64,000 nt of DNA from Serpula lacrymans var. lacrymans S7.9 (taxonomy: Eukaryota; Basidiomycota; Agaricomycetes; Boletales; Serpulaceae), in contig NW_006763294.1 of assembly GCF_000218685.1 (NCBI RefSeq), forward strand, positions 1,870,126-1,934,125. Reading direction: 5' to 3'. The notes beneath the pieces are model-generated. The model was not told where the DNA came from. It saw nothing but the letters and a program-made list of their open reading frames with translations, and ran no database searches. Within the stretch, counting starts at the first letter, position 1, and each line of letters starts with the position of its first letter. The position numbers and the translations under genes are program-made. Shown in pieces: positions 12,069 to 22,249 of the stretch.

Positions 12069-12465
12069 TGTTATGAACTATTTTACCTATAGACTTTATT
12101 TCTTTGCTCAAGTAGCTACCTACCACTACCTACTAATATACACTGTGGGCATTGGCTTATTTAAGCCCAGCTTATATCCTGAAAACATTCAATTTTAGCT
12201 TTTTCTAGCCAATCAGAACCCAGAACTCCCATATTTTCAGGATATAAGCTAGGCTTAAATAAGCCAATGCCCGCAGTGATACTCCTACATATTATTGCCT
12301 GTTACGGTATTACCTGTCTCTGTTTGCTCAACACAAATGCCTGCCCTAAAATAGGAACTATATACCATCTCCAATATGATTGTATGCTTCAACAGTGTCA
12401 AACTTGGTATTCATCAGAACAAAGTCTCATTATCAGAATATGTCCCAAACACAGTGTTACTAGGC
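12069..12465 (+). mobile_element. Family B LTR copy, reverse orientation to the 7.8-kb copy, split by a MITE
   Basis: TGTTATGAACTATTTTACC at 12069 and the following sequence to about 12465 (GTCCCAAACACAGTGTTACTA) is the diverged reverse complement of 7837-8146. Homology continues on both sides of the 138-bp CACTG element at 12141-12278. The right edge is approximate. Confidence 0.6.
12141..12278. mobile_element. CACTG-ended MITE with 3-bp target duplication
   Basis: 138 bp. Arms of about 45 bp, starting CACTGTGGGCATTGGCTTAT and ending AAGCCAATGCCCGCAGTG, are near-perfect inverted repeats separated by a spacer of about 48 bp. ATA is present on both sides (12138-12140 and 12279-12281). CACT(G) tips plus a 3-bp duplication fit a non-autonomous CACTA/EnSpm-like element. 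Removing it rejoins the family B LTR. Confidence 0.8.
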
Positions 12466-12783
12466 TTGCACATTACAAGTGCAACAGTTGCAAGGACATG
12501 TATATGACTTGAATAAACAGATTGATAAGGGTATGACTCCTTTAGGCTTCTAGGATGATATAGCAGTTGGGCACAGGGTCAGGAGCTGGAACCTGGATTA
12601 TTGAGGCTCCCCTTACTTTGAGGGGTGTTTCTGATATGTAGAATAGCTCATATATTATCCTATATACAAAATTTAGTGAAAAATGTGATTTCCCTTTTGT
12701 TATTGTTTTCCAACCTGCCATTTGTCATTTTGCCTAGACAATTGGCAGACTTGCCCTAAAATTGTTCTGCCCAGACCATATTA

Positions 12784-12986
12784 TGCCTGGACAGATATTA
12801 ATAACAGTACATCAGTTGAGAATGGCCTTCTATGGGCTCAAAAAACAAGCACCACTAACCTAATTTTATAGCAAATTATTTCATATAGATATTCTTGCTC
12901 CTCCTAAAAATGGAGAAAAATACATTTGTTTTTGAGCCTGTGAAAGGCCAATCTCAACTAATGTACTATTATCAACTGTCTAGGCA
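12784..12986. mobile_element. MITE-like inverted repeat with TA flanks
   Basis: 203 bp. The arms start TGCCTGGACAG and end CTGTCTAGGCA. About 62 bp of each arm pair (for example GAGAATGGCC..GGGCTCAAAAA with TTTTTGAGCC..GGCCAATCTC). TA precedes and follows, as in Tc1/mariner-type non-autonomous elements. Confidence 0.65.
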
Positions 12987-13033
12987 TATTAACTGCATAC
13001 ACCACGGGCATGAAAGGGTTCCAGCCAAGCCGG

Positions 13034-13425
13034 AAGAGGTATGATTCTCACACAAACAGCATAATTTCAGCCACCTTGACGGCCTGACTGGAATACTTCA
13101 AATATTATAAATATATACTTTGTGATAGATTAACTAAAATTTTACCAATGTTTTGAGAAATAGCTGGGATGGTTCATGCCCAGTTTGAGGCTGACATGTT
13201 GCTGGCTCTTGAAAAACTAGGTCTGTATTGGCTGAGCTGCTGACTTTTCAAAGAACTTAGCAATATGTTAGGCATGCACCCTCCTAGCTATTTCTCAAAA
13301 CATTCGTAAAATTTTAATTAATCTATCACAAAGTATATATTTATAATATTTGAAGTATTCCAGTCAGGCCGTTGAGGTGGCTGAGGTTATGCTGTTTGTG
13401 TACAAATCATACCTCTCCCCAGTGG
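13034..13425. repeat. Long inverted repeat (about 135-bp arms), MITE-like
   Basis: AGAGGTATGATT at the left edge is repeated inverted as AATCATACCTCT at the right edge. The arms include GGCCTGACTGGAATACTTC, AAATATTATAAATATATACT and GTTTTGAGAAATAGCT and are about 93% identical by eye. The central loop is about 115 bp with no coding content. The flank at 12992-13033 recurs inverted near 19371-19415, so the element sits in an older repeat. Confidence 0.7.
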
Positions 13426-13887
13426 TGGAAGGGCCTTGGGTATTGCCATTGGCACTATAGTGCCTTCGGCACATGGGCACCCCCAGACAACGATGACAAG
13501 GCCCAAGGTGCCTATGGCACCGAAAGGTCCCGAGCAACTCTGGTCTCACCCTGCAGGACATTTGAGCAGCAGTGTCGACAGTTGCAGCTCAAAATAATGA
13601 GCATTCAGAGGCAAGGGTTTTGAAAGAGCAAAGTGGGCATATTTAGACAGACAGTGTGTATCTATATCACATGAAATATATAAGTTATATCCCAAAAATA
13701 ATGGTGCCGAAGTCAGCACAGACTCCTCAAAAGTGTCCATGTCCAAAGATTCATCTAACTCACCAGGAGCATCCAGACTAACCAAATCATATAGCTTGAG
13801 TTCCTCATTTAAACCTGGTAGCAAAAACCTCTCCTCTACCTGTATCCAAGCTGTATCCTCGAAGTTGAATAGCTGAGAGATTGATAC

Positions 13888-14503
13888 TGTTATGATAACA
13901 CTATTTTCGGACCTTTCCTTTAATTTTCATTCTCCGCTTTAACCTTTTACTATAGTTCACACTCCATGCCATACGGCACTTTCCTTTTTCGTTCTAAATC
14001 CACCTTCTCGCGCAGCGCTGCCTTCTTCTTATTTTTAGATACAACTCTCTCACACAGTGGAGCTGGTCATGCGAGCTAGGCCCCATGACATCATAAGCCA
14101 CTAACTTTACCAACTGTACAGTACATAAGTACAAACACTCTGTATTAGTATATATATCCCAATAGATCCAGGAGACTCTGACAAATTATGACATTTGTTT
14201 ATAGTATGAGAAAACATGCATTGGCCAGGGCTTGAACCTAGGACTCCAGCTTTCATGGTCTGGTGCTTTACCAACTAAGCTACCAAGGTGTACTTGGAAA
14301 GCATACTGATTGGTTGCATGCCCAGAAGGTCCAGAATCACTGTACACGGGTGCGGATCCCATTGTGTTGTGATAGACTCCTCAGTGAGTCCTCCTGTTAC
14401 ATACCAACAAACTCTCTGCAGCTTAAAGGGTAACCACTCCCTCATCACTATCTTTATAGTGTGTTCTTGTGTGTGCCAGAGTAACTAACTCTTGGTTGTT
14501 ACA
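13888..14503 (+). mobile_element. Solo LTR, family A (copy A5), containing a tRNA-like insertion
   Basis: TGTTATGATAACAC to CTTGGTTGTTACA, with perfect 5-bp duplications GATAC (13883-13887 and 14504-14508). It interrupts the hAT transposase gene. Minus the 196-bp insert and its duplication it is about 415 bp. The R-start motif here is AGTGAGTCCT. Confidence 0.9.
14179..14374 (-). mobile_element. Insertion with tRNA-like core inside LTR A5 (SINE-like)
   Basis: 196 bp bounded by perfect GACTC duplications (14174-14178 and 14375-14379). The minus strand of 14218-14289 folds as a tRNA: A-box TAGCTTAGTTGG, anticodon arm CCAG..CTGG, T-arm CTAGG-TTCAAGC-CCTGG with B-box GGTTCAAGCCC, and an acceptor stem with two mispairs. 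About 85 bp of non-tRNA sequence precede the core, which is unusual for a SINE head. It is more likely a tRNA-derived mobile element than a functional tRNA gene. Confidence 0.65.
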
Positions 14504-16794
14504 GATACATGTATTTGTCCGAATGTCACAACCTCTGGGTCTTCATCTGCATCCAGACAGCCATGCAAGCCTATGATTATGTCGTCCATTGAGTTCCTGC
14601 ATGTAGAAGATGGACTATGTAGAGCTTCTGCCTCCGAGTTTGAATTGTCAGGCGGGTGACCTGGATTACTAGCAGGTTCAGCTTCGCCCAAAGTGAAGTC
14701 ATTGGTTGACATTGAGAGTATTTGGCGTTTGCGCAGCTTTTTTTTGAGTATCCCCAAGTGGACATGTTCATCACGTAGGTGAAGTTGGAGCTCAGCAAGA
14801 TCAGTCATTAATTTGATACTCATTCGAGAGCAAAGCCGGGTGAGGATAAGCCCAAAGGCACTGAAAAGTCTCTCGCAAGAGGCTGAGTTGGCTGAGACAG
14901 TGAGTAGATGTCTTGCAAGACGTTCAAGAGGTGTTGGGAGTGGGTTCACTAGGTTGGTCATTGCAATGTAGATGCTCATTGGGTCAACAGACTTGTTCTG
15001 TCAAAGGGTAATTGAGTACAAAATTGTATTACAACAAGTAAATTTACTTACTTCGCTAGCTGCTAATGCAGTTTCACGCCGAATGTGATCTGGGAGCTTT
15101 CCATACCGGTCTTGGTTACTGAGATAACTCACAACCTCACAGTAGAGCTGAATTGGGGCCTCTTCTTTGTAAAAGCGCATTCACAGCCAACTACAGAGCT
15201 CCCAGACTTCTGCTGCTGTCATGAACTCAACACTGGAGCTGGATGGAGATGCCTTGTAGAGAGGATTAAGTATTACTACAGCAATGAATATGTCTTGGTC
15301 TGATTTCTCCCAGCATTTCTTGATGCTTTTCAGTGTTGCTCGCATGAGTGGGACATCAGTTGGGTTGTTGGGAGTGTTCAAAATAGATGAAAATTTGGAA
15401 AATAATAATCCAAAGGTAATCAGGACTTGGTCAAGTTGACAATATGTTGCCTGAGTGATATTTGCTGCAAGTGCAAGTGGTTCAAGGTGTTTTTTAATCC
15501 TATGGAAGCCTAAGTGCGAGAAAAATCTCAGACCAGAAGAAAGTCATACCACGCTATGGTGTGCCAAAACAACACATTATTAATAGTCTCTACCATTCTG
15601 TCGGCCTTCTCTAAAGCCTGTCGGTCTCCAATTCTGACCAGCCGTTCAGCAGGTATTTTTTGGGTGTCCGCAGCCATAATTTGTTGCAAAGTAAGTTGTA
15701 GTTCAAGTAGACGCTGAAATGCAAGATAGTGTGCTGTCCATCGTGTAATCACAGGGCAGATAACAGATTTTGCAGAGCCAGTGAGTCTTTTTGAGGTAGA
15801 GTGAATGAGAGCAGTAAGGAGTGTTTTGCTCCGTATCCATGTAATGAGGTCAATAGCCTTTGTTGAAAAATTGGATACAAACTGTGCCTCCTTGCAAGCA
15901 AAATAGTCCCCTACAATGAGGTTAATTTGGTGTGCGTAGTAATCTAGGACTATGATTTCAGGCCTATCTTGACAAAGGATTTTTCTTGCCTTAAGCGAGT
16001 CTCCCCAGAAGCATTAGAAGTAAATGTAATGAGGATTATATGTTAGTTAATTTCGAGTATTTTCTGTATTTTCTTGATGAGTGTATATAGGTTGTTGGCA
16101 GTTTTTCGTTCAGAGGACACATCATAAACCTTCACAGTATGAACCTACAACTTGAAATAGGTCATATAGTTATAAAAAATCATAAAAGTGGCTTACCTCA
16201 TGAGATGCTGATGTGACCATAAATGCAACAATTATATGGTGTGAGTTGACACCGGTCCATCCATCGCACTGTCCTATCACAAGCTGTCCACTAAGGCTTC
16301 TTTTTGCCATTTCACAATAGTGTTCAGCCTCTGCGGGAATAAGTCGATTAGACAGGACTTTGCGGCTGATAGGCTGGGCATTCAGAAGAAACCTTTGGCA
16401 GAACTGAATCCATTCAGGGTTTTTAACCCATTGGAATGGTAGACCAGCTGAAGCTGTGAGGTGGGCAAGGCATCGTCCAAACTCTTGCTGCATCTCGATA
16501 CTCCATTGCAATGTTTGTGATGGTTGATGCGGGAAGCTTTTGCCGCTGCATTTTGATGGAATTGTGGCATGAGTCTGATTAAGATCTGGCAGATATGGGG
16601 AAGCTAATATACTCGGAGATGTACTTGGGGTCTGAAAAGGTGATTCAGAGCTGAAGTGTGATCTCAAAAGTAGGAGGTTTGGAAGAGGTAACAATGATGA
16701 GGGACCAGCTTGCTCATAATTGCTGCGGGTTCATTTCAAAGATGATAATGCTGCTACAGAATAACCATGGTTCTTGCATTCATGTCTGGCACAC

Positions 16795-18595
16795 TGTTGA
16801 TGATGAGAACTGCTGTTAGAAAACCACACTCAAAAACAAACTAACACACAATCCTCCCAGATTCCACAGAACTTGTTTATGGGTTTTGCCTCCTAGAACA
16901 GTGGGTGCTCTGGTTGTTCGTGGGGTGGTATGTATGATAATCCTTCAAAGTAAAACCCAGAGATGTATGGGTGTGGGTTTTGAGGAGGAGGGGTAGTTGG
17001 AATATAAAAGATAGGAGCTTTGTGGCGAATGTAGATGAGCACTACCTTGCTAATTGTAGCACAAGGTAGGTTTGAGAATGACGAGGTGACGAGGTTCCCA
17101 GTGATAGCAGGCTCCTGATGCACAAACTGTAGTGCTCAGAAGGACTCTAATCGAAAGGGATAAAAATGACTTTAAAAAGTGGAGAGTGACGATGACAGCA
17201 GATAACAGTGGTAGCAGTGGGAAGTGTTGTGACCACACTGGATCACAAGTAGAAGAGTGGTGAACTTGAGATTAGAGAAGAAGTCTGGATTCAAGTTCTT
17301 GTTGTTTTTTTTACAAGGTAAAATACAGGGGTTTATATGGTAAAAGAAAGGGAGGCTATGCATAGCATAGCTGTGCAAAAAGAATGAGAAAAAACATGAA
17401 GGAAGGAATGTATGCTGACAAATCCTGCATAGGTAGTACAGGATAAGATCGTCAAAATAAGGAAAAGAAAGAGATAGAACAATGAATGCTGTGTAAGTAA
17501 TGTTACAGGTTTGTACAGCCATAAAGTAAAGTCCAATAGCAGAAAGAGAGCAAGAAAATCATGATGTCATGGGAAGATGCAGTAAAAAAAGGGCAAAGCA
17601 AAAAAATATCAGTATCAACACAGTTCCTTTATTGTCAGTCAGGCATTCTAAAAAAAATATGTGTCCATAAAAATGATTCAAAAATCAAAAATAATCGCAC
17701 TGTAAATGAATGTTCTGCTGAAAAAAAAGAAACTGGAGCCACCAGTCCACCACCTAGTCCAAATCCGATGGTTTCATGGCCTTACCAATAGACTGGTTGT
17801 GTTGGACCACCTGGTCAAACGAGGGAGGGTGAGGAGTAGTTCCAGTTTGGAACAAGTGAGTCCCAGGCAGGGTGTGGTAGGTGTAGCTGTAGCGAAGACG
17901 ATGGATAAAGGATAAATGTACCCAAGTGAATGGGACAGCAATGGACATGGGCGACACAAGGGGATGAACCTTCTCCAGCTCAAAAACTACCCACCCACGC
18001 TCCAACCAAGCGAGGCGAGTGACTGATGTTTTGACAGTATATGATGGCAGATTGACATCATGAAAATGGACCTGTTGCCCTATTTGGACCGGCCGCCGGG
18101 GCTTTGCTGATATCAGCAGTGGCACGTGGTAGTCAACAGATCAGCGATGGAAGCGGATAGGAAGTGGTGACATCAGAAATGGTGGGGGTGCCAATAAGAT
18201 GAGGAGGAGGAGGCTGGAGGTGACAAAGAGGTGGATTAGAATGGGGATCCAGAAACGACTGTTGGGTGAGAATAAAAAGGAGAGGAAGGGGGCTAGGCAA
18301 AGGAAGGGGAGTAAGGGAAACGATGAAGGCAAGGGCGCAATGCAATGTGTAGCCAGTGGCAATGTGAAAATTTGCCAAAATGTCGAAACACGGAAAGTAA
18401 CAAATGGAAAGCAAAGGTGAGTGCGACTGGATTGCCTAATAGAGGTGTTGCTGATCAGCCACAAGATTGAAAAAGGCAATATTAATTACTATTCCACATG
18501 GCACTGTGCCTGTGTGGCGCAAAGGTGAGTCTTTTTGAATATTCACTTTGTCATTGACACCTGTCCATGCTACCAATCAACTTTGGTGCATGACA
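16795..18595 (-). mobile_element. Repeat family D, full-length copy D2 (1.8-kb LTR-like)
   Basis: 1801 bp from TGTTGATGATGAG to TTTGGTGCATGACA. Either strand begins TG and ends CA. It is collinear with D3 (32594-40648 minus the inserted chromovirus). On the minus strand there is a TATA motif (ACCATATAAACCCC, about 17333) about 540 bp before the end, preceded by a reading frame (18479 to 17754, broken by one TGA), so the layout resembles U3-R-U5. No internal retrotransposon gene is attached. It is inserted in the hAT transposase gene; a clean target duplication is not evident here. Confidence 0.75.
17754..18479 (-). CDS. Unrecognised reading frame within repeat D2 (broken by one stop)
   Basis: The minus-strand frame runs 18479-18141 (hydrophobic, Ser/Leu/Pro-rich) and, after a TGA that is CGA in copy D3, 18125-17754 (LERGWVVFELEKVHPL; HRLRYSYTYHTLPGTH). 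In D3 the same frame is open across the site where the chromovirus inserted (40532-40252 then 34015-33562), about 240 codons. No domain is recognised, and an ATG occurs only in the second half (SPLPIRF region, about 140 codons). Differences between D2 and D3 include about as many amino-acid changes as silent ones, so evidence for a selected protein is weak. Confidence 0.3.
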
Positions 18596-18981
18596 AAGCT
18601 GGCGGACAAATTGTGGCTGGTTTGGACAATGAAGAACTAGATGTTGCAGAACTGTGTCTATGTGAGATGGAAGCCAGGGTTTGTTCTTGGAGTTGTCAGC
18701 CCACACTAGTGTAGTCATGTTAGTCTCATGCTATAGCGCAAATAGTCCTACTTACTGTCACTTTTAATCATTTCCTGAGTACGTGCTGTCACTCTCTTGT
18801 TTTGTGTGACATCTTCTATGTCTTGTATCTTATGCTTGTCCACTATTACGGGCCAGCACATGTTACATGCAACTTTAACACACTTGCCATCCTTGCTTGC
18901 AAATGATATCGGATCCTTATCTTTGTACTTGGGATGATCTGTAAAGTTATCAATTCTCCACCAATCTTGTTCTCAACCCAT

Positions 18982-19679
18982 TTTTTTGGACTGATGATGG
19001 ACTGCGAGGCTAGGTAAACCAAGTGGTGAAAATCCAAAAGGAAGTAAGTTCGTGCCAGCTCTTCTGTCAGACTCGAGATTATATACAAAGAATGCATGAG
19101 GAGAGGGGGCAGCAAACACAATACAAGTTTTTTGCGGTATGAAAGCCATGCAGTTAAGTCACAGCAATGGTGAACGTGTTGATGACAATCTCATTGATCT
19201 TCGATCAGGCTGCATGAGCACCTTACACATATGTGATTACTCAGACATAGTGCCATCTCAAGTACCATACACGTAATCCAGTGCCCCAGAGTGCCACGGA
19301 GGCACCTTGGGCACTCTGATAGGCACTGTTCTTGAAGGCACAGCTCATCCAACACTGCCTCTCCCGGCTTGGCTGGAACCCTTTCATAAGCTTTCATGCC
19401 CGTGGTGCATAGGTCTGCGCACACAAATTTAAGCTCCGCTCACTAGGATCTTGAACCAAGATATGACGCGGGCCCAACCACTCGCAAATTTCGATACCCG
19501 CTAATATACTTAGCCAAGAGACTAGCGAGTGGGTACGAGCCTAGCCAGGCTTCGGCATATGTGTATTACGTAACATAAGCACCTTCAGCTCCGATTTACC
19601 GTATCAAGGTACTACAACCTTCTATTTGGACCTATATCTTATCGACAGGCACTGTACAAATCTAACAGAATAACCGGCA
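18982..19679. other. Transposon-derived flank with inverted short repeat; promoter region of the next gene
   Basis: It contains a stretch around 19371-19415 (CTTGGCTGGAACCC, CATGCCCGTGGTGCA) that recurs inverted at 12992-13033, and Gly/Cys-poor repeats of the word GTGCC. The last 200 bp before 19680 are less repetitive and probably hold the promoter of the UIM/USP gene. No gene is seen. Confidence 0.4.
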
Positions 19680-22249
19680 ATGCATATTCAGGATGATCCA
19701 AAAGAGCAAGACAGTGTGGATTTGTTGACAGCAATGATGGGTGACCTTGACCCAGAAGTAGCTCGACGAGTTCTCCGAAAATGTGACGGAGACGTACAAA
19801 AGGCTGCAACTGCCATACTCGAGGGTGATAGAGGCGATGACATATGGATAGCAGATAACCGCACGAACAAACCAGCGGAAAGGCAGAGGCCCCATTCTCC
19901 CCAGGAAGGGCCCCCTCGCAGACAAAACACACCAGTCATCGACCTTACTGGTGATGACGACAATGATCTTTCTCGTGCCCTACAAGCATCCCTGGAAACT
20001 CAGCAACAAGAACCCAAATTCGGTCCAAGCGAGCGCCCTCCAGACCCGAACTGGGCTGTCGTCCCCTCCAATGTGATCATGTCTTCAAATTCCACCATCT
20101 CCCTCAACTAACTTTGTACTAGGTGGAGTCTGGTTCTGATGCCCAATACTATCAGACTCTCGATCGTGCAATAAAAGCGAGTCTGGACTCTACTTACGAT
20201 CATTCTGCAAGTGAAGCATACGAACCACTTCCTCCAGAACGCCAAGTTCGCGAAAACGGCTGGTTTGTTTGAGCATATTTTTGTTTCTTTTGGAATTTCA
20301 CTCAGACCCTAAGTCCAGCCCTGTCGCACTACGTCCTACACAGAATACTATGACGTACGCCGCTTTAATTCTCCAAGGATTATATTTTGTGCCTCAAATC
20401 AGAGAGCGCGTCGCTGGTTGGCGGCCATCTGCACCTCCAGGTGTGCACGAAATCGACACGCCTATGACTGGACATGGTACGCGTTCCATTACCCTCTACA
20501 ACAGTGACATGTTCATTCCCTCGCAGAGCATATTCTCTGGCTATTACTGGAGATATTTGTCCACATGGACTTGGCTCAACTATCTGACCTTAATATTGAT
20601 TCCTCCCTTGGAGCATTTGAGGCAGAACCTTGGTTAAGTCTGGCGGAACGCCCTGGCGACTTATCAAATAGTGCGTGTGAAAATTGACTTACAGATGCGG
20701 AGCACTTAGCTTCGATCCAGAATTCTTGGCTCAGGTAGCGACTGTCTTAGAGAACCTGTTTTCAGAACAATTCATTGGTGAAGGTCATACGACACCGAAG
20801 TATAATACTCAACTTCCTTCAAGCGGTCTATATTCATAATTGTTTTCTATAGACCAAGGTTCTTTTACTTCCAATATGGCCACCTTGATGCCGACCCAAA
20901 GACTTTGCAAGAGACTTGTATAGTCAAAGTTGAAGTCGGCGGGATAGGAAGCGGAGACAACAATGACCTCATATCTCGTCTTTCTGCACAATTATCAAAG
21001 CACCACGACCAATCTTCAAAACAGGAAGTTATATTCGAGCCATCCGAAGTGGTCACATTCCAGCTCTCTAGGAGTCACTCGAACGCTTTCCTGGGAGGTT
21101 CAAATGAGAAATCGGATTCAGAGCGTAAACCGTTTAGATACCCGAAACATATCTTCATGGACCAATTCTTGGAAGTAAATGCGGAACTTGTGAATACTAA
21201 AAGGGCTCAACAGCGAGAAATGAACGAGGAAATCCAGAAGCTTATGCTTCACAAGAAATCACTGACTCACTTCAATGTAGGCAAGCATTTCTCCGTTCTC
21301 TTGGAACATGGATTTCAACTCAGTGCATCCTACCAGGACAAGGACACGGTGAAAGATCTAACCTCTGCCATATATTATTATGAGCATGTAGCGGAAGCTA
21401 AGGACGACCCAGAACGCGCAGTCACCATTCAAACTACAGCAACTAAGCTTAGAAGTATTTTAGCCAAAGTTGAGAAAGAGATTGAAGGTACGCCGCGATC
21501 GAGTTCAAAAACAATAATATTTACAATTTTTTACAGCCACGGATGCGAAGATAACAAAGATTCGAAGCGACTCCGCAAACTTATTCGAGTGCCCTGAACT
21601 GCAGAAAGCCAGAGTACGTCATCTTCCAGTGTACAATCATGTGTGCCTTGAATATATTTGGCTCACTGGATTTCGTAGTATGATCTCCGAGTTGCCTATA
21701 TCCACGATGGCCTTTTCGGTAGAAAACATCTATATTCTTATGTGTACGATAATGGCTCTTGGTGGAAGTCAGCCGACTCATCAGTATCCCGGGTAAAGTT
21801 TCTGCCTGACATAACTTCTGCCACGCTAATATTGGCATGATTCACAGGTGCCAGAAGAAACTGTTCTGAACGACGAGGCCGGATTACACCTAAGCGCGGG
21901 CCCTTTCTTACTGATCTACAGTCGCGCGCTTCCAGAACGCACTGAAGAGAATAGCCGACTCTCATGGCCAGAAGTTATCAAAGTAATTACCCACTCTCGT
22001 TCTTTGTGTTCACTTGGTATAACAATCCTAATTTCCTCGCAGAACTCAGTCAAACATAATAACCAGCTGTTTTTGTCTAATCTCCCGCCGGAGCTCATCC
22101 AGAACGTACACGATCCACAATCGCCTCCATCCTTTCCAATAACTCCCTCTCGCTCGCTTGCCCAGACTCCATCCGAGCTCACGATTGACTCGACTGATGT
22201 CGAACCTCCACTGTCGAGAGACGAGCTGATGGATGTAAGCACTGAATGA
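19680..22249 (+). CDS. UIM-containing USP-fold protein (USP25/28- or Ubp2-like), catalytic Cys apparently lost
   Basis: Predicted ubiquitin-binding protein of the ubiquitin-specific protease superfamily. ATG is at 19680 and the stop at 22247-22249, with several introns of about 50 nt. The N-terminus has a UBA-like segment (DPEVARRVLRKCDGDVQKAA) and then two UIM-type motifs, DNDLSRALQASLE (about 19960-20000) and QTLDRAIKASLDS (about 20154-20195). The USP start PVALRPTQNTMTYAALILQG aligns with the family Cys box (..GNTCWFNAVIQS..), with Met (codon 20350-20352) where Cys is expected. The C-terminal His/Asp region survives as YIHDGLFGRKHLYSYVYDNG and WWKSADSSV. A coiled middle insert (LNTKRAQQREMNEEIQKL-like) resembles Ubp2/USP25. 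If the exon model is right the protein is a pseudo-deubiquitinase that still binds ubiquitin. Confidence 0.75.

Larger units (their letters stand above)
13560..18981 (-). pseudogene. BED-finger hAT transposase gene, split by repeat D2 and a solo LTR
   Basis: Three segments read as one gene on the minus strand. Segment 1 is 18596-18981 (DWWRIDNFTDHPKYKD, CNMCWPVIVDKHK and, after an intron, LQHLVLHC), giving a BED-like C..C..H..C finger. Segment 2 is 14504-16794, starting CARHECKNHG and followed by GQCDGWTGVNSHHIIV, DYYAHQINLI and, near the end, SANSASCERLFSAFGL, the hAT C-terminal dimerisation region. Segment 3 is 13560-13887 (FNFEDTAWIQVEERFLLPG). Segment 1 ends ..QFVRQL and segment 2 begins CARHE, with D2 lying exactly between. 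The LTR at 13888-14503 separates segments 2 and 3. Introns are readable at 15000-15053 and around 16140-16195. Inactivating marks are an in-frame TGA at codon 3, a TGA at 15181-15183, a TGA near 16735 and a probable one-base shift near 15990. Confidence 0.8.

Noticed and set aside
14218..14289. Functional tRNA gene
   Set aside because: The acceptor stem has mispairs, the anticodon loop does not have the normal 7-nt form, and the sequence is inside a mobile insert in an LTR.
16795..18595. Repeat D2 as the natural promoter of the hAT transposase next to it
   Set aside because: D2 lies between two coding parts of the hAT gene and the same repeat occurs elsewhere next to copia and chromovirus sequence, so it is an insertion, not a promoter.
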